DNA from: Sulfurovum sp.
Lineage (GTDB): Bacteria > Campylobacterota > Campylobacteria > Campylobacterales > Sulfurovaceae
Assembly: GCA_027019175.1 (NCBI GenBank)
Contig: JALUXB010000031.1
Location: forward strand, 1-64,000
DNA: 64,000 bases
Reading direction: 5' to 3'
Both the position numbers and the translations under genes were made by a program. Positions 45,964-54,516 of this stretch are shown here, piece after piece (the first letter of the stretch is position 1; the number at the start of each line of letters is the position of its first letter). The notes under the pieces were generated by a model. That model made no database searches. It saw only the letters and a program-made list of their open reading frames with translations, and was not told where the DNA came from.

Positions 45964-46422
45964 TTACGCTTCGTTGAAGATGTCGACAAGCTCTTCTTTG
46001 CTTGTTTTGAGGTAATCTTTTTTGATCAGCTTTTTGATCTTTGATTTTGCTGTAGCGTCAAGCAGTGCTTCAACCTCTTTTTCTATCGGTTCCGGAACAG
46101 AGACGAAAAGTCTGCCTTTTGCATCCTGTGCAACAGCATTGATATCTTTGGCAAGATCTTCGATGACTCTCTTTTTGATTTCCAGTTCGAGGTTATGCTC
46201 TTCGGCAATGCCGCCTTTGAAACGTCCTGCTTCATCTGTGACGATATCCTGCAGTTTTTTATGGGCATCGATATAGTCTTTGGCTGTTACGAGATCGAGC
46301 TTGACTTCAAACTCTTTGAGTCCCGCTTCGGCTTCGAGTGTTCTCGGTTTTGCCTCATAGACTTTCATTTCTCCCAGACTTGCAACAACGACAGTGTCTC
46401 CGACTTTTATTTTTCCAGGCAT
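45964..46422 (-). CDS. Host-attachment-type (baeRF-like) small protein
   Basis: The ORF track begins at 46596, but AAAAAAGGAGGCAAGC precedes the ATG at 46422, so the protein has 152 residues. The second half (RVIEDLAKDINAVAQDAKGR, FVSVPEPIEKEVEAL, DYLKTSKEELVDIF) matches the pattern of proteins named host attachment, which relate to archaeo-eukaryotic release factors. The N-terminal third is a small beta domain (IKVGDTVVVASLGEMKVYEA). The role is unknown. Its stop abuts the ligA stop with no bases between. Confidence 0.6.
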   Translation of the reverse strand: MPGKIKVGDTVVVASLGEMKVYEAKPRTLEAEAGLKEFEVKLDLVTAKDYIDAHKKLQDIVTDEAGRFKGGIAEEHNLELEIKKRVIEDLAKDINAVAQDAKGRLFVSVPEPIEKEVEALLDATAKSKIKKLIKKDYLKTSKEELVDIFNEA

Positions 46423-46597
46423 GCTTGCCTCCTTTTTTTGAAATGTATTGCTACTGTTATTATAGAATGTTTTGGCAGAGAAAAAGGCAAGTTTGGTTGC
46501 AAAATATGTTAATGACCCCTTTTTTGATAGAATACGGAAACAAAATTCAAAATCTCTTAATAGAAAACAGAGAAATTCCGTACAAGAAAGAGGCATA

Positions 46598-47317
46598 ATG
46601 AGACTGGATAAATATCTTGTGGAAGAGGGTTACTTCGAAAGCCGGAACCGTGCGCTTGAAGCGATTAAGAGTGGAACGGTGACCGTTAACGGGAAAAAAG
46701 CCAAACCTTCTGTCAAGATCGATGCGGATACACGTGTGGAAGTATTGGATGTGAAGTTCTATGTCAGCCGTGCCGCACGCAAGCTTGAAGCATTTTTGCA
46801 GGAGCATCCTGTCGATATCGATGGAAAGAGCGTTCTTGATATCGGCTCTTCGACAGGCGGTTTTGCCCAAATTGTCCTGGAGCAGGGTGCTGCAAGTCTT
46901 GCCTGTGTGGATGTAGGGCGTGACCAGCTGCATATTTCCATCCGCTCCAATGGCAGGGTAGCGGTATATGAAGAGACGGATATAAGGGATTTTGCCGCAG
47001 AGAAGGGGTTCGAGGTACTAACCTGTGATGTTTCTTTTATCTCCGTGATGCAGATCATGCCCGATATTGACAGACTTGCCCAGAACGGGGCAGATATCAT
47101 TATTCTTTACAAACCGCAGTTTGAAGTGGGAAAAGAGGTCAGGCGTGACAGCAGAGGGGTGGTACAGGATCTGGATGCCATTGCCCGGAAAAAAGAGGCG
47201 TTTGAAGCTGAAATGAAAAAACTTGGCTGGGATGCTGTGTATCAGGGTGAGTCCAGCGTAACAGGCAAAGAAGGCAATCAGGAATATTTGTACCATTTCG
47301 TTAAAATTAGAAATTAG
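46598..47317 (+). CDS. tlyA: TlyA family rRNA (cytidine-2'-O)-methyltransferase
   Basis: An S4 RNA-binding domain (residues 1-60: RLDKYLVEEGYFESRNRALE) precedes an FtsJ-like methyltransferase domain, with VLDIGSSTGGFAQIVL (SAM site), ALACVDVG-type DVGRDQLH and LYKPQFEVG. The start is the ATG at 46598, after AGAGGC; the ORF track extends too far upstream. The family methylates 16S and 23S rRNA and sets capreomycin sensitivity. The stop codon lies inside a 7-bp repeat array. Confidence 0.92.
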   Translation: MRLDKYLVEEGYFESRNRALEAIKSGTVTVNGKKAKPSVKIDADTRVEVLDVKFYVSRAARKLEAFLQEHPVDIDGKSVLDIGSSTGGFAQIVLEQGAASLACVDVGRDQLHISIRSNGRVAVYEETDIRDFAAEKGFEVLTCDVSFISVMQIMPDIDRLAQNGADIIILYKPQFEVGKEVRRDSRGVVQDLDAIARKKEAFEAEMKKLGWDAVYQGESSVTGKEGNQEYLYHFVKIRN

Positions 47318-47359
47318 AAATTAGAAATTAGAAATTAGAAATTAGAAATTAGAAATTTG
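47304..47359. repeat. AAATTAG heptad array between tlyA and ribF
   Basis: Seven exact copies of AAATTAG are followed by AAATTTG and then by decaying units (GAAGTGG, AAAGTGA, AAGTTGA). The tlyA stop (TAG, 47315-47317) is inside copy 2, and the ribF GTG start (47370) follows the decayed tail by less than a unit. Copy-number change would alter the spacing between the two genes. Confidence 0.95.
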
Positions 47360-47369
47360 GAAGTGGAAA

Positions 47370-48182
47370 GTGAAAGTTGATAACTGTATAAAATCGATTG
47401 CCATCGGGTCGTTTGACGGCATGCATATTGCACACCAGGCACTGATAGAACGTGTAGAAACTGTAGTGGTCATAGAGCGTAACGGCGGTTATCTGACCCC
47501 AGGATACAAACGTGCAAACTTTACCGACAAGCCCTGTGCTTTTTACCATTTTGATAAAATACGCCACCTTGCGCCTGAAGCATTTGTTGCCAAGCTGAAG
47601 GAAGATTTTCCAAAACTTGAGAAGATAGTGGTCGGTTACGACTTTGCCTTTGGAAGGGATAAAGAGGGAGATGCAGCCCACCTGGAAAGGCTTTTTGACG
47701 GAGAAGTGGAGATTGTCGGTGAAATCACGATCAAGGGTATTTCGGTACACTCCCGGACGATCAGGGCACTGCTGAAAGAAGGTGATATGGTACATGCGAA
47801 CCTTTTGCTGGGTAGAGCCTATCAGGTGGAAGGGGAAGTAGTGCGTGGACAGGGGCTGGGGAAAACGCATCTGGTACCTACACTGAACCTGAAAGTGTTA
47901 CATTACCAGCTTCCCAAAGAGGGGGTATACCGTACTGCAACCTGTGTTGACGGCGTATGGCTGCCGAGTGTCAGCTTTTTGGGACACCGTCTTTCAACAG
48001 ATGGCAGTTATGCCGTAGAAACGCATATTGTAGGTTCTGAGGTGGAAGTAGCTCCCGGTAATGAGGCGGCGCTACGTTTTGAAGCCTTTATCCGTCCAAA
48101 CCGAAAGTTTGAAACACTGGATGCTCTCAAAGCACAGATCCAGGCAGATATCGCCCGGGTGACAAAAGCGGAGATCAAATAG
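47370..48182 (+). CDS. ribF: Bifunctional riboflavin kinase / FAD synthetase
   Basis: The N-terminal FAD synthetase domain has AIGSFDGMHIAHQALIERV and the later VVGYDFAFGRDKEGD. The C-terminal kinase domain has LLGRAYQVEGEVVRGQGLGKT and LVPTLNL. At 270 residues it is a short version, as in related genera. The start is a GTG at 47370 in a purine-rich tract derived from the heptad array, which may also provide its ribosome site (GGAAGTGGAAA). Confidence 0.93.
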   Translation: MKVDNCIKSIAIGSFDGMHIAHQALIERVETVVVIERNGGYLTPGYKRANFTDKPCAFYHFDKIRHLAPEAFVAKLKEDFPKLEKIVVGYDFAFGRDKEGDAAHLERLFDGEVEIVGEITIKGISVHSRTIRALLKEGDMVHANLLLGRAYQVEGEVVRGQGLGKTHLVPTLNLKVLHYQLPKEGVYRTATCVDGVWLPSVSFLGHRLSTDGSYAVETHIVGSEVEVAPGNEAALRFEAFIRPNRKFETLDALKAQIQADIARVTKAEIK

Positions 48183-49986
48183 TATAGGTGGGGTTGGCAC
48201 AATAGGCAGAAGCATCCGGTTGATAGTAGGCAATTTTATTTTTGCCGCTGTGCTTGGCTTTGTACATCGCTTTATCTGCCCGATCGAGAAGCATCTCCGG
48301 ACTGCTGGCATCATTGGGGTAGAGTGATGCACCGATGCTCATGCCTACCTGCAGCCTGATGTTGTCTATGATGAATATGCGTTCTGAAATAGCGCGTAGT
48401 TTCTCAAGAATACCCTGAAGGTATTCAAAGCTTTTCAGCTCTTCAATAAGAATGACGAACTCATCTCCTCCAAAACGGCAGATAGTATCTTCTTTGCGCA
48501 GTATTTCCCTAAAGGCACTTGCAATCTCTTTGAGTACTTCATCGCCTACAGAGTGACCATAGGTATCGTTAATTGGTTTAAAATCATCGAGATCGCAGAA
48601 AATAACAGCGATACATTGATTGAAACGGTTGGCATGGTTGATGGCATGTTCAAGTCTGTCATTGAGCAATAGGCGGTTTGAAAGACCGGTAAGCGGGTCA
48701 TGTGTGGCAAGAAATGCCTGTTGCTGCGCATCCTTGCGCTGATGGGTGACATCGGAGAAGATACCGATATAGTTTTCGACCTCTCCTTTGTCATTGCGAA
48801 TAGCGTTGATACTGAGCCATTCAATATAGATCTCGCCATTTTTCTTACGGTTGGTAATTTCTCCCTGCCAGTAGCCGTTTTTCTCGATCTGTTCCCACAT
48901 TTGATGGTAAAAATGTTTGTCATGTACCCCCGAACGCAGCAGTTTGGGATCTTTTCCGATGACTTCATTTGGTGCGTAGCCTGTAATTTGAACAAAGGAA
49001 TCATTGACATGTACAATACGGTTTTGGGCATTGGTAATGAGTACACCGTCCATGGTGTGCTCAAAGACTGCAGAAGACATTTTGAGTGAAGTGATGTTCT
49101 GCGCATTGTTGATGGCCGAGCCAATAATGGAAGAAGCGGTACTGAGCATCTCGACATCGGTTTCGGTAAGTTCCTGGCGGTTACTGTTGCCAATGCCGAG
49201 GAATCCCCACCATTTTTCATTGACGAAGATGGGGAGTATCAGTAGAGAATCGATGGCAAAAGCCTGTAGAAGACGCTGCTTGGAACGGTCATAATCCTTA
49301 ATGCAACCATTGACCCGTTCTCCCTGTTCAAGCTGATGTTTCCACCGCATCAAATGATGGCGCTTGTAATTAAGCTTTTTTTTCCCGCGTACCCTCTCAG
49401 TATCGGTAATGGCAATGATCTGTGTAGCCGTTGTGTTTGTTTTGTCGTTTTGATAGAGAAAAACAGCAGCCGTTTCCGATGCCTGTTTCAAATGGAAAAG
49501 CTCCTGGTAAAGTGCTGCTTTCCAATCAACCTGCTGCAAAAAATTGTGGGACATCTCGTTGATTGCATGCAGAATTTTCTGCTGACGATTGAGTTCGGCC
49601 CGAATGCGCTTTTTCTCCAGAGCATCGTCACACAGCGGCTGAATGACCTGAGCGAAAACTTTGGCTTCGAAAGGTTTGGAAAAGAACTGATTTACACCGA
49701 ACTTGATCGCCTGCAGCAGAATGTCACGGTTTTCAAAATTGGTAAAGATAGCGATCTTGACATGTTCATCAAGCTTCCGGATCTGTTCGACCATTTCCAG
49801 CCCGCCCATTTTGGGCATATTGATATCGGTCAGTACAATTTCCGGACGGTACTCTTTGAAGCGTATAAGTCCCTCTTCACCATTGGAAGCGACAATGACA
49901 TGGTCTGCATACCTGTCGAGCATTTTCGTCAGGATAGAAGTGGTAATCTTGTCGTCGTCGACGACGAGTACAGTAATGTGTTGCAC
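48175..49986 (-). CDS. Diguanylate cyclase with REC-GAF-PAS-GGDEF architecture
   Basis: The receiver domain (residues 1-125) has VVDDDKITTSIL and the phospho-acceptor in IVLTDINMPKMGG. A GAF domain (about 150-300) contains KWWGFLGIGNSNRQEL, and a PAS domain (about 310-420) has HTMDGVLITNAQNRIVHVND. The GGDEF domain ends the protein (RFGGDEFVIL) with an I-site RKED at the canonical five-residue distance, so activity and product inhibition are both expected. It probably makes c-di-GMP in response to phosphorylation. It overlaps the convergent ribF by 8 bases. Confidence 0.93.
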   Translation of the reverse strand: MQHITVLVVDDDKITTSILTKMLDRYADHVIVASNGEEGLIRFKEYRPEIVLTDINMPKMGGLEMVEQIRKLDEHVKIAIFTNFENRDILLQAIKFGVNQFFSKPFEAKVFAQVIQPLCDDALEKKRIRAELNRQQKILHAINEMSHNFLQQVDWKAALYQELFHLKQASETAAVFLYQNDKTNTTATQIIAITDTERVRGKKKLNYKRHHLMRWKHQLEQGERVNGCIKDYDRSKQRLLQAFAIDSLLILPIFVNEKWWGFLGIGNSNRQELTETDVEMLSTASSIIGSAINNAQNITSLKMSSAVFEHTMDGVLITNAQNRIVHVNDSFVQITGYAPNEVIGKDPKLLRSGVHDKHFYHQMWEQIEKNGYWQGEITNRKKNGEIYIEWLSINAIRNDKGEVENYIGIFSDVTHQRKDAQQQAFLATHDPLTGLSNRLLLNDRLEHAINHANRFNQCIAVIFCDLDDFKPINDTYGHSVGDEVLKEIASAFREILRKEDTICRFGGDEFVILIEELKSFEYLQGILEKLRAISERIFIIDNIRLQVGMSIGASLYPNDASSPEMLLDRADKAMYKAKHSGKNKIAYYQPDASAYCANPTYTI

Positions 49987-50076
49987 GTTCCCTATCCGAT
50001 ATTTGTTTTATTTATGAATTTACTTAGCATATTATAATGTTTTTTTCTTTGTATGTCTTCAAAAGAGCAGAAAATA

Positions 50077-50085
50077 TGTGGATAA
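50077..50085 (-). promoter_or_regulatory. DnaA-box-like site (TTATCCACA)
   Basis: TGTGGATAA on the plus strand is the exact reverse complement of the E. coli DnaA box. It lies in the 236-base gap before cmoA. A perfect palindrome (ATTGAATTCAAT, 50148-50159) follows it. Other bases in the gap are A/T rich without features. Confidence 0.4.
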
Positions 50086-50183
50086 TCAGCCTAAAGCAGC
50101 AATTAACATCAATTTTCATCAATAAAATAGATGAATGGCAATCAGATATTGAATTCAATTGCTGATGCAGGGAAAAGTTGTGC

Positions 50184-50189
50184 TAAAAT
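50184..50189 (+). promoter_or_regulatory. Extended -10 element (TGCTAAAAT) for cmoA
   Basis: GTTGTGCTAAAATCGTACC lies 33 bases before the GTG start, and AATAAGGAAAATACC provides the ribosome site. The TGn extension supports the call. Confidence 0.55.
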
Positions 50190-50222
50190 CGTACCTGATA
50201 TTCATGGAATAAGGAAAATACC

Positions 50223-50936
50223 GTGCAAAAAAAAGATGAAGTCTTTGCCAAACCTATAGAGAAAAAGTTCGAATTCGACAATGCAGTTGCGGCAGTGTTT
50301 GATGATATGCTGTCACGCTCGGTTCCTTTTTATGATGAAGTGCGCAGACTTATTATTTCGCTTATTCTTTCAGATGCCCGTGAAGGATTGCGGGTACTTG
50401 ACCTTGGTTCTTCTACTGCAAAATTTCTGTTAGACCTGCATAGCAAGGCAAACGTGCCTATGGTGCTTACAGGTATCGACAATTCACCGGCAATGCTGGA
50501 ACGTGCACAACAGAAATGTCAAGCCTTCGGTGCCGATATTACGCTGGAGTTGGCCGATATGCTTACCTATGGGTTTGGCAAAGAGGATGTGATTGTCGCA
50601 AACTATACCCTGCAGTTCATCCGTCCGCTGCAGCGTACCGCTCTGGTGAAGCGTATTGCCGATGCTCTGGAGAAGGATGGTATGTTTGTCTTCTCGGAGA
50701 AAGTAGTATTTGAGGATAAGAAGCTGGATAAGCAGATGATCGATATTTACTATGAATACAAACGTGAACAGGGATACAGTGACTATGAGATTGCGCAAAA
50801 GCGTGAAGCGTTGGAAAATGTACTGATTCCTTTTACGATTCAGGAAAATATCCGCATGTGCAGGGAAGCAGGTTTTACAAAAATTGACACGATTTTTCAA
50901 TGGGCAAACTTTGTGACATTCGTGGCTAAAAAGTGA
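50223..50936 (+). CDS. cmoA: Carboxy-S-adenosyl-L-methionine synthase
   Basis: CmoA makes carboxy-SAM for the tRNA wobble modification cmo5U. It has [44 protein letters not shown] and the family ending [13 protein letters not shown] then [10 protein letters not shown]-type [14 protein letters not shown]. Length (237) is normal. The start is a GTG. Confidence 0.94.
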   Translation: MQKKDEVFAKPIEKKFEFDNAVAAVFDDMLSRSVPFYDEVRRLIISLILSDAREGLRVLDLGSSTAKFLLDLHSKANVPMVLTGIDNSPAMLERAQQKCQAFGADITLELADMLTYGFGKEDVIVANYTLQFIRPLQRTALVKRIADALEKDGMFVFSEKVVFEDKKLDKQMIDIYYEYKREQGYSDYEIAQKREALENVLIPFTIQENIRMCREAGFTKIDTIFQWANFVTFVAKK

Positions 50937-50985
50937 CATTCTTTCGCTCTTTCCCATGAGTAGGGATTTCATTAATGAATATGAG

Positions 50986-51102
50986 TTATTCACAGTTTAT
51001 TCACCATGTGAAAAAGTAAAATTCAAAAACTGTCGGTGAGGACGGGATTTATTATTTAATATCACTTATTCACGCGCTATTCACAGTGTGAAATGTGAAA
51101 TA
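50986..51102. promoter_or_regulatory. Cluster of DnaA-box-like TTATTCAC sites
   Basis: Plus-strand sites are TTATTCACA (50986-50994), TTATTCACC (50997-51005), TTATTCACG (51066-51074) and CTATTCACA (51077-51085). Minus-strand related sites are TTTTTCACA (51008-51016), CATTTCACA (51087-51095) and TATTTCACA (51094-51102). An A/T-rich core (TTTATTATTTAATATCAC) separates the two groups. TYATTCACN is the DnaA-box type reported for Helicobacter. Seven sites in 117 bases are unlikely by chance. Confidence 0.55.
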
Positions 51103-51161
51103 TTTTTAACATATTTTCAGGATTGTCTGCTAAAGGGTACTCTTTTTCATCGTTTTTCGGT

Positions 51162-51167
51162 TATAAT
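51162..51167 (+). promoter_or_regulatory. -10 element (TATAAT) for DAHP synthase
   Basis: TTTTTCGGTTATAATCTTCG lies 29 bases before the ATG, preceded by T-rich sequence. CAAGGATG is the ribosome site. Confidence 0.65.
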
Positions 51168-51196
51168 CTTCGCAATTTATTTTATGCAAGGATGCA

Positions 51197-52549
51197 ATGA
51201 TGCACTGGACACCCGGAAGCTGGAGAGACTTTCCCATTAAGCAACAACCGACTTATCCCGATAAAGAGGCACTTGAATATGTCGAAAAAGAACTGAAACA
51301 CTACCCGCCGCTGATTTTTGCAGGGGAAGCGCGTCGGCTGAAGCAAAAACTTGCTGCTGCCGGACGCGGTGAAGCGTTCCTGCTTCAGGGGGGAGACTGT
51401 GCCGAAAGTTTTGCAGACTTCAACGCACAAAATATCAAAAATCTCTTCAAACTGATGTTACAGATGAATATGGTATTGATGTATTCTACGGGCAAACCTG
51501 TCGTAAAAGTCGGGCGTATTGCCGGACAGTTCGCCAAGCCGAGATCGTCTGACTTTGAAGAGAAAGACGGTGTCAAACTGCCAAGCTACCGCGGTGACAT
51601 CATCAACTCCATCGAGTTTACCGAAGAGGCACGTGTGCCAAAGCCTGAGAATATGCTTCGTGCCTACAACCAGTCGGCGGCAACACTCAATCTGCTGCGT
51701 GCCTTTTCACGCGGCGGTTTGGCAGACCTGAACAAGGTACACCAGTGGAACCTCGACTTTATCAAAGACAACCCACTTGGGAAACGTTATGACGAGCTCA
51801 GCAATAAAATCGACCGGGCAATGAAGTTCATGGCAGCCTGCGGACTGACGAGTGATCTTGTACCGCAGTTGCATCAGACCACGCTCTATACTTCCCATGA
51901 GGCGTTACTGCTTAACTACGAAGAGGCGCTTACGCGTAAAGACAGTGAAACAGGTGAATGGTACGACTGTTCGGCTCATATGCTTTGGATCGGCGACCGA
52001 ACACGTGATTTGAATGAAGCACACATCGAGTACTTCAGAGGTATTCAAAACCCGATAGGATGCAAAGTCGGGCCGACCATGGAAGTAGATGAACTGCTGC
52101 AGTTGATCGATGCGTTGAACCCCGAAAATGAAGAGGGAAGACTCAACCTTATTGTCCGTATGGGGGCAGACAAAATTTCCGAACTCTATCCACCGCTGCT
52201 TCAGGCAGTACGTGATGCCGGCAAGCATGTTGTCTGGACGATCGACCCGATGCACGGCAATGTTGAAAAATCTTCTACAGGTTTTAAAACGAGAGACTTT
52301 GACAACATCCTTTCTGAAGTCAAGCAGTTTTTCCATATTCATCAGGAAATGGGAACGGTTGCTGCTGGTATTCATCTTGAAATGACCGGAAACGATGTGA
52401 CAGAGTGTACAGGAAGTACTTCCTGTGCCATTACCGCAGAAGGGCTTGCCAGCCGTTACCATACACAGTGTGACCCGCGTTTGAATGCGTCACAGGCGCT
52501 GGAGCTTGCCTTTATGATCTCCGATACGATCTGTGATAACTGTAACTAA
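51197..52549 (+). CDS. Class II 3-deoxy-7-phosphoheptulonate (DAHP) synthase
   Basis: This is the first enzyme of the shikimate pathway, of the plant-like class II form. It has [16 protein letters not shown] at the N-terminus, [46 protein letters not shown], and [10 protein letters not shown]. Length (450) is normal. The gene stands alone with its own promoter, a DnaA-box cluster upstream and a terminator hairpin downstream. Confidence 0.96.
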   Translation: MMHWTPGSWRDFPIKQQPTYPDKEALEYVEKELKHYPPLIFAGEARRLKQKLAAAGRGEAFLLQGGDCAESFADFNAQNIKNLFKLMLQMNMVLMYSTGKPVVKVGRIAGQFAKPRSSDFEEKDGVKLPSYRGDIINSIEFTEEARVPKPENMLRAYNQSAATLNLLRAFSRGGLADLNKVHQWNLDFIKDNPLGKRYDELSNKIDRAMKFMAACGLTSDLVPQLHQTTLYTSHEALLLNYEEALTRKDSETGEWYDCSAHMLWIGDRTRDLNEAHIEYFRGIQNPIGCKVGPTMEVDELLQLIDALNPENEEGRLNLIVRMGADKISELYPPLLQAVRDAGKHVVWTIDPMHGNVEKSSTGFKTRDFDNILSEVKQFFHIHQEMGTVAAGIHLEMTGNDVTECTGSTSCAITAEGLASRYHTQCDPRLNASQALELAFMISDTICDNCN

Positions 52550-52568
52550 CAGATTTTCTTTCTTCTAT

Positions 52569-52589
52569 GGATGCGATTTTATCGCATCC
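52569..52589. terminator. Bidirectional terminator hairpin
   Basis: GGATGCGAT pairs with ATCGCATCC over 9 bp around TTT, with T-rich sequence on both sides (TTTTCTTTCTTC before and ACTTTATTTTC after). It lies between the convergent DAHP synthase and histidine kinase genes. Confidence 0.8.
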
Positions 52590-52606
52590 ACTTTATTTTC
52601 TACACT

Positions 52607-53806
52607 TTACTTTACGGTAAAGATGTTTTCTCCGTTTTCATATCGGTATGTCAGGGTCATTTGGTGAATATCGAGAATGCTTTTGACAATGTAAAGCCCC
52701 AGCCCCAACCCGCCTTTTGAAGTGTGGAAGGGTTTAAAATACTCGTCAAGCGGTTCTGAAAGGGCTTCTCCTCTGTTTTTGATGTCAATGTGGTCTGTAT
52801 CTATTGTAACCGTGACATGCTTGTCGATGGAGTATTTGATGGCATTGTCAAGCAGGTTTTTGACAACGAGGGTGAAAAGCTCAAAATCAACTTTGAGAAT
52901 ATAGTCTTTTTTAATTTCGATGCTCACCAGTCGGTTTGGGTGTTCTACCATCAGCAGGTCGATACTCGCTTCAACAAGGTCACTCATTTTGTAGGGCTTG
53001 AGGACAAGTTCAAAGTTTTTGGAAGTGATCTTCTCAATTTTGGCAAATTCGTCAATGAGAAGATTGAGACGTTCAAAAATACCATGCATGCGCTGTTTGC
53101 TTTTTTCATCCGGCAGCATTTCACTCATGAGCCGCCCCTTGGCAATGGGGGTTTTGAGCTCATGCATAATGGCGCGAAGGAAAAGCTGCCGGGACTGCAG
53201 CAGCTCGCGTATCATGGTAACGGCATGATCAAATTCATTGGCTACTTCAGCGATTTCATCATGTTTGTCACTGGCACAATGGATATTGAGATTGCCTTCT
53301 GAAAAGCTTTTGATCTTCTCTTTGAGCTCAGATAGGGGTTTAAGAGAGCGGATAACCCAGAAGTAGAGCATCACAATGAGCAAAAATACAATGGTAAAGA
53401 CAATAATTCTTTTGAGTGGGTATTTTGGTTTGTTCTTGTTCTTCAAAAAGAGTTTGAAACGGTCATTATTGATAAGAATAACCCGCTGAAGGCGGAAAGT
53501 GCCTACTGCATATTTTTTTGCTTTTCCGTCTTTTTGTTGGAAGTATCGTTCAATCTGAATTACCTTTCCCTTGTCTTTGATGAGGGAGAAGTTCTGAGAC
53601 TCAAGGTAAGCCTCATCGATCTTTCCGGTTTTGAGGTAGTAGTTGTAGAGGTAATGTGCAATGGCACGTTCCCTGATGTCGTTGAGCTCTTCGTACTTGG
53701 CATGGTCATAGCGGATCGAGCCGATAAAGAGAATGGCCAAGAGAAGAAGTGTAATGGAGAAAATCAGTTTGATTTTGCTCCGTAGAGAGGTGAAGTGGTT
53801 AAACAA
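52607..53806 (-). CDS. Sensor histidine kinase (ArsS-like)
   Basis: Two membrane segments (residues 12-28 and 133-152) bracket a periplasmic domain of about 105 residues. HAMP and HisKA domains follow, with the acceptor in AIMHELKTPIAKGR, and a HATPase domain with NLLDNAIKYSI and GGLGLGLYIVKSIL. The order and pairing match the acid-response ArsRS type of Helicobacter. It overlaps the regulator gene by 8 bases. Confidence 0.9.
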   Translation of the reverse strand: MFNHFTSLRSKIKLIFSITLLLLAILFIGSIRYDHAKYEELNDIRERAIAHYLYNYYLKTGKIDEAYLESQNFSLIKDKGKVIQIERYFQQKDGKAKKYAVGTFRLQRVILINNDRFKLFLKNKNKPKYPLKRIIVFTIVFLLIVMLYFWVIRSLKPLSELKEKIKSFSEGNLNIHCASDKHDEIAEVANEFDHAVTMIRELLQSRQLFLRAIMHELKTPIAKGRLMSEMLPDEKSKQRMHGIFERLNLLIDEFAKIEKITSKNFELVLKPYKMSDLVEASIDLLMVEHPNRLVSIEIKKDYILKVDFELFTLVVKNLLDNAIKYSIDKHVTVTIDTDHIDIKNRGEALSEPLDEYFKPFHTSKGGLGLGLYIVKSILDIHQMTLTYRYENGENIFTVK

Positions 53807-54455
53807 GCTTGTACCCTACGCCGCGTACCGCCTGAATGCGTTTGTTATCCCCGATCTTGGAGCGTATTTTGGAGATAATGACATCGAGGCTTTTGCCCTG
53901 TGAGTCGATGCTCATGGTTGCTGAGGAGTTGATGATCTGCTCACGTGACTGTGTGATGCCCTGGTTTTTGACCAGCAAAGAGAGTACTTCGAATTCAGCC
54001 GGTGTGAGGGTGAGCGGTTCGCCTTTGTAGTAGATGGTATCACCTTTGATCTCAAAATCGCTTTTGGGTGTTGTTTTATTGGTTTTGCCTTCCCCTTTTT
54101 GTACCCGGTTGAGGATAGCCATGATACGGGCATACATCTCTTTAGGGTCATAAGGTTTTGGCAGGTAGTCGTAAGCACCGAGTTCAAAGCTCTGTACTTT
54201 GTCATTGATGTCCGATCGTGCTGAGGAGATAATGACAGGAATGTCATATTTGCGTACGAGTTCTTCACACACTTCAAGCCCGTCCATCCCCGGAAGTGTC
54301 AGGTCAAGAATGACAAGATCGAATTTTTTGACGCCGGCACTCAATCCCAGAAACGGGTCTTCGTAGTTGGTGACTTTGATATCGAATTGTGAAAGGTATT
54401 CACTCAGGAGTTCCGCAAATTCCGGATCGTCTTCAATCATTAACACATTTATCAT
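53799..54455 (-). CDS. OmpR-type response regulator (ArsR-like)
   Basis: The receiver domain has MIEDDPEFAELLSEYL, LVILDLTLPGMDGLEV and LPKPYDPKEMYARI. The C-terminal winged helix has LTPAEFEVLSLLVKNQG, SRSKI-type DVIISKIRSKIGDNKRI and GVGYKLV. Length (218) is usual. Its partner is the kinase directly downstream. Confidence 0.92.
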   Translation of the reverse strand: MINVLMIEDDPEFAELLSEYLSQFDIKVTNYEDPFLGLSAGVKKFDLVILDLTLPGMDGLEVCEELVRKYDIPVIISSARSDINDKVQSFELGAYDYLPKPYDPKEMYARIMAILNRVQKGEGKTNKTTPKSDFEIKGDTIYYKGEPLTLTPAEFEVLSLLVKNQGITQSREQIINSSATMSIDSQGKSLDVIISKIRSKIGDNKRIQAVRGVGYKLV

Positions 54456-54516
54456 AGTGTTCCTTCTGTCTGTTTACCTTTATTATAGAGCTTTAAGATT
54501 AATTGAAGGCTAACCG

